Shown here in pieces: positions 59,830-64,000 of a DNA stretch of 64,000 nucleotides. The notes under the pieces were generated by a model. It was not told where the DNA came from, did no database searches, and saw nothing but the letters and a program-made list of their open reading frames with translations. Source of the DNA: Paracentrotus lividus (Eukaryota > Echinodermata > Echinoidea > Camarodonta > Echinidae); assembly GCA_940671915.1 (NCBI GenBank), contig CALNVZ010000174.1, positions 76,843,372 to 76,907,371 of the forward strand, written 5' to 3'. Made by a program: the position numbers and the translations under genes. The number at the start of each line of letters is the position of its first letter. The stretch's first letter is position 1.

Positions 59830-60515
59830 CATTTTTTGTCGTGCCTGAACGATGTTTGGCAGAGACCTACATGTAGTAATCACTTTTCCTGTTGGTCTGT
59901 TAGTCTGTTGGTCTGTTGGTCTGTTAGTCTGTTGGTCTGTTAGTCTATTACGAAAATGTTTTTAGTTTTTTATTTAACTTGCTCTCATTTCTTTATTTCT
60001 GCATCATTTGTTTTCACAGTTGGTACAAATGATACCTGGGTAATACCAAATATGTGTTGATAAGGATGATGGGGTGAATGGTCATCTAGGGGTCAAAAGG
60101 TCAAATGATACGAGGCCATCTGTTACGAAAATGTTTAAGTTTTTTGTTTTTTGTTTAACTTGTTCTTATTTTTTTATTTCTCTATCAATTGGGCTCACAC
60201 TTGGTACAAATGATTCTTGGGTAATACCACATGTGTGTTGATGAGGATGATGAGATCAAAGGTCATATAGGGGTCAAAAGGTGGACTTAAAGGTCAACTT
60301 TTCTTAAACATGTCCTGATTTCTTTATTTTTGCATGAATTTTGTTTAAACTTCGAACAATTGTTCATTAGGTATTGTCACATACATGTATATGATACCTA
60401 CAAAGGTTAGCCTACATCAAGGGCCATCTTGGGGTCAAAAGGTCATATTGCATTTTTTTTTTATAGCGAAATCAGGCGAGACGGGTGGTTCGCAAACCAC
60501 CTTGTCTTCATTAGA
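59830..60515 (+). mobile_element. Tandem-repeat element with GTCTGTTG microsatellite and 3' hairpin
   Basis: The imperfect 5' palindrome GTGCCTGAACGATGTTTGGCA (59841) is followed by (GGTCTGTT)n at 59896-59946 and about three diverged units with TTTTTGTTTAACTTGTTCT, GGTACAAATGAT-TGGGTAAT and GGGGTCAAAAGGTCA. The inverted arm AATCAGGCGAGAC and 3' hairpin GGTGGTT-CGCA-AACCACC (60484-60501) follow. Ten nt later comes TAG, matching the ATTCATCTAGT end of the 12.9-kb element. Confidence 0.65.
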
Positions 60516-60520
60516 GTCCA

Positions 60521-60693
60521 GGGTTATGTTTCACCAAGTCGTTCGTAATTTATGAACAAACTTGTGAACGACTGGTGATCAGTTCTCGTGCTAAATGAGA
60601 ATATGATTAGTATTGCATCCAAGAACATGTAGCCTACCAGTCGTTCGTAAAGTCATTCGTAACTTTTTGAATGACTTGGTTATACACCACCCA
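60521..60693. mobile_element. Small foldback element, ACCAAGTCGTTCGTAA ends
   Basis: GTTTCACCAAGTCGTTCGTA at the left and AATGACTTGGTTATACACC at the right are inverted. The internal arms GAACGACTGGTGATCAGTTC and CCAGTCGTTCGTAA also pair. Related partial copy, opposite orientation, at about 31270-31440. Confidence 0.65.
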
Positions 60694-60932
60694 TGGCTCA
60701 TTAACACAAAGGTTTACCATTCATTGCAAATTGGGAATGGCCAATCAAGGTCCTTGTAACATGCACTTTACGGTCAAAGTACTTGCTAGTAACAAATTGG
60801 AATAATTGTTCTTTCAAATATGCAATTGATTGCTAACTCTGTTCTACAGAGTCCTGGAAAGAGAAGGGGGAAAATGTTTTGAGTCACTATAAAAAATAAT
60901 TTGCAGTTATCTTGTGCTCTATTTATTCGTAG

Positions 60933-61068
60933 CTGACAGTCACCACGACGGCGCATTGTAGCACAACGCTTTACCAGAAGTGGCCACCGGTCACTGTACC
61001 TTCCTGTGAGTGGAAGACGGGAGGTGCCTCTCCAAGAGCTAACCATTCCTGTAGTCTTATACCTACAG
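60933..61068 (+). CDS. Unidentified exon-like segment (reading frame unresolved)
   Basis: Flanked by TTTATTCGTAG and the good donor GTATGT. It is GC-richer than its surroundings. Two frames are open: one containing WPPVTVPSCEWKTGGASPR, the other (entered at 60940 after CTGACAG) containing AQRFTRSGHRSLYLPVSG and ELTIPVVLYLQ. Either can follow the phase-0 end of 56924. No family recognised, so no function is given. Confidence 0.35.
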
Positions 61069-63385
61069 GTATGTACGTGTACCCATTAAAAAAAGGTTAG
61101 GGGTGGGTGTTCTCATAGGACATGCTGCAAATGATAGAATGTCAAAGTCCAACAGTGGTTTTTACAAATATAAGAAAATTACTATTGGATTTGACATTCG
61201 CATATTTGCAAAATATTCGCGTCTTCCGTGAAAATCCCCTTAAAGGGAAGTCCTGCTATTTCATTTCCTGAATTTTAACATTTTTATTCCCGAGTGGTTC
61301 ACTTCATATTGATATTTCAGGTCAAAGTACGAAGACGTAGTTTAAATACATGCACATTTTTTACATACATGTATAAATCAGAGCTCAAGTATTTTTTGTC
61401 ATTTGGTCCAATCTACACAAGTCATATGTAGGTACATTTTGTATGATATGTGGGCTTAAATAGTGTAGCATTGATAATTGAGAATCAATGCTGTGTATTC
61501 TGGTTTAAAACCCCTTTCAGTTGGCCTAATTCTATAATTTACATGAGTGGACTTGAATAGCAATACAGGTAATTTGATTACAATAGAACCTCACCAAAGG
61601 ACCTGCCTTGGATCATGAGGCTTTAAATTTCTTTCATGAACGAAATACCAAGTTAATAATTGAAGGGTATATATGGCCATGTGTTTTATAGTGGGCCCCC
61701 ATATAGGTGGTGTTGTTACATGTGCGCGACAAGTACAGAAATAAATAATGATATAAAATGCTAAATACATGTGCTATATGGGTATGCTTGGTATTAAATT
61801 GAAGGGAATTAATCTGGCAATTACTTAAAAGTAACAGAAATGCAAATGGTTAATTAGTTTATGAGTAATTAGCGTTTAATTAACTCTGAGAAGCCATTTT
61901 TGCACGGTGGAGGAGGAGCAGGAGCATGAGGAGGAGGAGCATAAATTCCTATTCTTTAACAAATTAAGCTTTTACCTTCACATTACGTAAACATTAAACA
62001 GTTTAATTGGAATATCATCCATTTATTGAGTAAAAATGGATCAAAGTTGAACTTAAGGATACCTAATTAAGCTAATTAATTAATTTACCAAATGAGTAAG
62101 ATGGTAGTTTAAATTGAAAATTGGTTCAAACTTTAAATATGGATGCTATATGGGTAAATTGGGTATTAGTTTGAAGGGACTTAATCTAAAAGGGTAAAGA
62201 AATACCTGTGGTTAATTTATTTATGACTAATTAACGATTAATTAACTCCAAATACCCATTTTTGTACAGCAGATGATGGAGGGGAACATAAATTTCTATT
62301 TCTCAGTTAAACAAATGAGTTATAAATATCATTGAACATAACATGAAACAGTTTGATCGGATTGTTATTTATGAGAATTAATAGTGGGTCAAATTTACAC
62401 TCATCAATAGTTACTTAATTAAGCTAATTAATGGTATAACCTCATATGTGTAACTCTCAGAGTTATACATGTATACCTGTTCACATGTCTTTGAACCAAG
62501 AAAAGTCAAATCCCTCGCTGTAAGCCAGATCGCATCATTTGTATCAACAATAAGAACAATAAATATATTTTATTGAAGTTTTAAGTGTTTACAAGTAATA
62601 AGTGTAACTTCAAAAGGGTGTAAGGAAAAAACTTAGTTATATTCTAGGGTAAATAAACATCTTAACACATATTTCCCCAAATTTTCTGATCTGAAATTTT
62701 CGCTGGAAAGATGATCGCGCAAAATTATTTTATCACAACTAACCCCTAACAAGTTATATATTGTTGGAAAGGTCTGACTTTGAAGAGTTCAAATATGCAT
62801 GTTATTTTCTTGTAGGGTCCTTAGTTTTTTCTCTGCCAAGATTTTCTGGAAGTACTTTTTTCTCACCTTTTTTCACATATTTTGATCTGTAACTTCTTAT
62901 GACTTAACCCTATCCCTTTTCAGAATGATTTTTTGAATTCTTCAGACAATTCTCTTTCAGAATATGTATACTTTTATGGGTATAGGGTGTCAAATATAAG
63001 AATAATACTCTATTAAATAAAAACGGTACGATTTCTTTGAAAACATATAATGTAACAGAAAAGGGCCCACCTCAAAACGCATGGCCATATTGTTTTTAAA
63101 AAATGTCAAGATGTTGCAAGTAAATGTACAGTATTTTGTCTATGTTTTAATTCTTTCAATATTTACCACTTACATTCATGTACAAATTTCTCAAATTCAC
63201 TTGATATTCAGATATTTATGGTAATAAACATTACTAACAATCTAAATTAAATTCATGATCTCCCTGGTATGTTGATGACAAAATTACCATCAGTGGTAAA
63301 TTGTGAAATTTCATTTGAAAAAAAATTGGAAATTTGTTTTAAGGCGTTTGTAAAAGAAGGTATAGACTGTCTGCTGATAGCCAGA
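61069..63385. other. Non-coding stretch with a diverged ~370-bp tandem duplication
   Basis: 61770-62100 and 62140-62440 share GCTATATGGGTA, GAAGGGA-TTAATCT, TAATTAACTC, CCATTTTTG-AC, CAGTTT(A/G)AT and AATTAAGCTAATTAAT in the same order. No gene recognised. Confidence 0.55.
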
Positions 63386-63390
63386 GGAAC

Positions 63391-63879
63391 ATTAAAGGAG
63401 AATTGTCCCTGTAAAGGTAATTGGCTTAGGCGTCTTCTCCATGCAAAAGGCGTCAGTTTCCCGCGGTTTCCTGAACCACTCCGGGAAACATTCGGCTTTC
63501 AGCTTTTAACGTGTTTAAAGCTGTATTAAGATTTCGGGATTCTATTTGAAAGCCGATAAATTGGCTTTTGGAACAAAAGATGCGGGAAACTGACACATTT
63601 TGAATGTCGAATTGAAAGCATAATTCTCGTAGAAAATGTCCATAAAACATGTTTAGAAATATAAATAAGGAAGTTGGATGCAGTTTTAATGTGAAATTAG
63701 TGGTGGTCGGAAGCAGTGTTTTTCAACACGAGTGGTGGTCGGGCCCAACCACCGCCGACCAGCATAGCTATAACACTGATCATTGCCTAATTTTTCTGAA
63801 ACTTTGACCAATATGTTTGTTTGGTTTATCTCCATTCATTGAAGCCAAATTTCTCTGAGGGGATAATTCCCCTTTAATG
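63391..63879. mobile_element. TIR element, ATTAAAGGGGAATT ends, with an inner foldback
   Basis: ATTAAAGGAGAATTGTCCC at the left and GGGATAATTCCCCTTTAAT at the right are inverted ends. Inside, GTCAGTTTCCCGCGG (63449) and GCGGGAAACTGACA (63581) form a second inverted pair, suggesting nested insertion. Confidence 0.65.
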
Positions 63880-64000
63880 AACTCATCATGCAATTCATTG
63901 GTCATAACTGCTCATACATTGTGCAACTTTCTTTTGCGGATTTTATAGAAAAGTGCTGAGTTGCAGGCATTTTTTTTTTCCTGACGTGCACAGATCAGGC

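Noticed and set aside
60933-61068. Kelch-repeat assignment from a PRANHSCSLIP-like string
   Set aside because: The other open frame is equally credible and no second Kelch blade is visible.

Overview
The window is AT-rich metazoan nuclear DNA. Split genes with GT-AG introns, dense dispersed MITE-like repeats, and very frequent TACATGTA and GTAGGCCTAC words point to a marine invertebrate deuterostome, most likely an echinoderm such as a sea urchin. The species call is inference. No prokaryotic features, CRISPR arrays or retroviral genes were seen.

The main gene lies on the + strand at about 5.77-34.14 kb. I could assemble it from twelve exons whose reading phases fit together. It encodes a protein of about 742 aa with three parts. 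First is a short coiled-coil-like N-terminus (exons 1-2). Second is a very long Pro/Glu/Ala/Thr/Val-rich low-complexity linker (exons 3-8), all of whose internal exon junctions are phase 0. Third is a C-terminal CBM48/AMPK-beta-type glycogen-binding domain (exons 9, 10a or 10b, 11) ending right at the domain, with no AMPKBI region. It is therefore not AMPK-beta itself; it looks like a glycogen-binding module on a PEVK-like tether. Exons 10a and 10b are homologous, have the same entry and exit phases, and look mutually exclusive: using both, or neither, gives a stop. They exchange a Trp-containing carbohydrate-binding edge for one without that Trp. This is the most interesting observation in the window. 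Exon 7, as given, is one base short of the frame.

Other coding traces are two unidentified exon-like segments near 56.84 and 60.93 kb (+), an unidentified ORF at 0.88-1.16 kb (-), and two 5'-truncated CR1/L2-like LINE fragments (55.70-56.10 and 58.32-59.47 kb, +).

The rest is repeats. Three elements (12.86-13.74, 48.23-49.52 and 59.83-60.51 kb) share one plan: a 5' hairpin, a GTCY-type microsatellite, about 150-bp tandem units carrying AGGTCA half-sites, and an inverted subterminal copy. This resembles non-autonomous Helitron/Helentron-related elements. A 3.2-kb TIR element (50.10-53.33 kb) contains about 21 copies of a 135-bp satellite and is nested between the arms of a second inverted repeat. 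A 274-bp tRNA-derived SINE with a 14-bp target duplication sits inside a TIR element (45.18-46.45 kb). Many other MITE-like foldbacks occupy the introns. From 34.1 to 38.3 kb there is probably a long 3' UTR or quiet flank; 42-48 kb and 53.5-55.2 kb hold mostly dispersed repeats and possible CpG-richer promoter-like patches.
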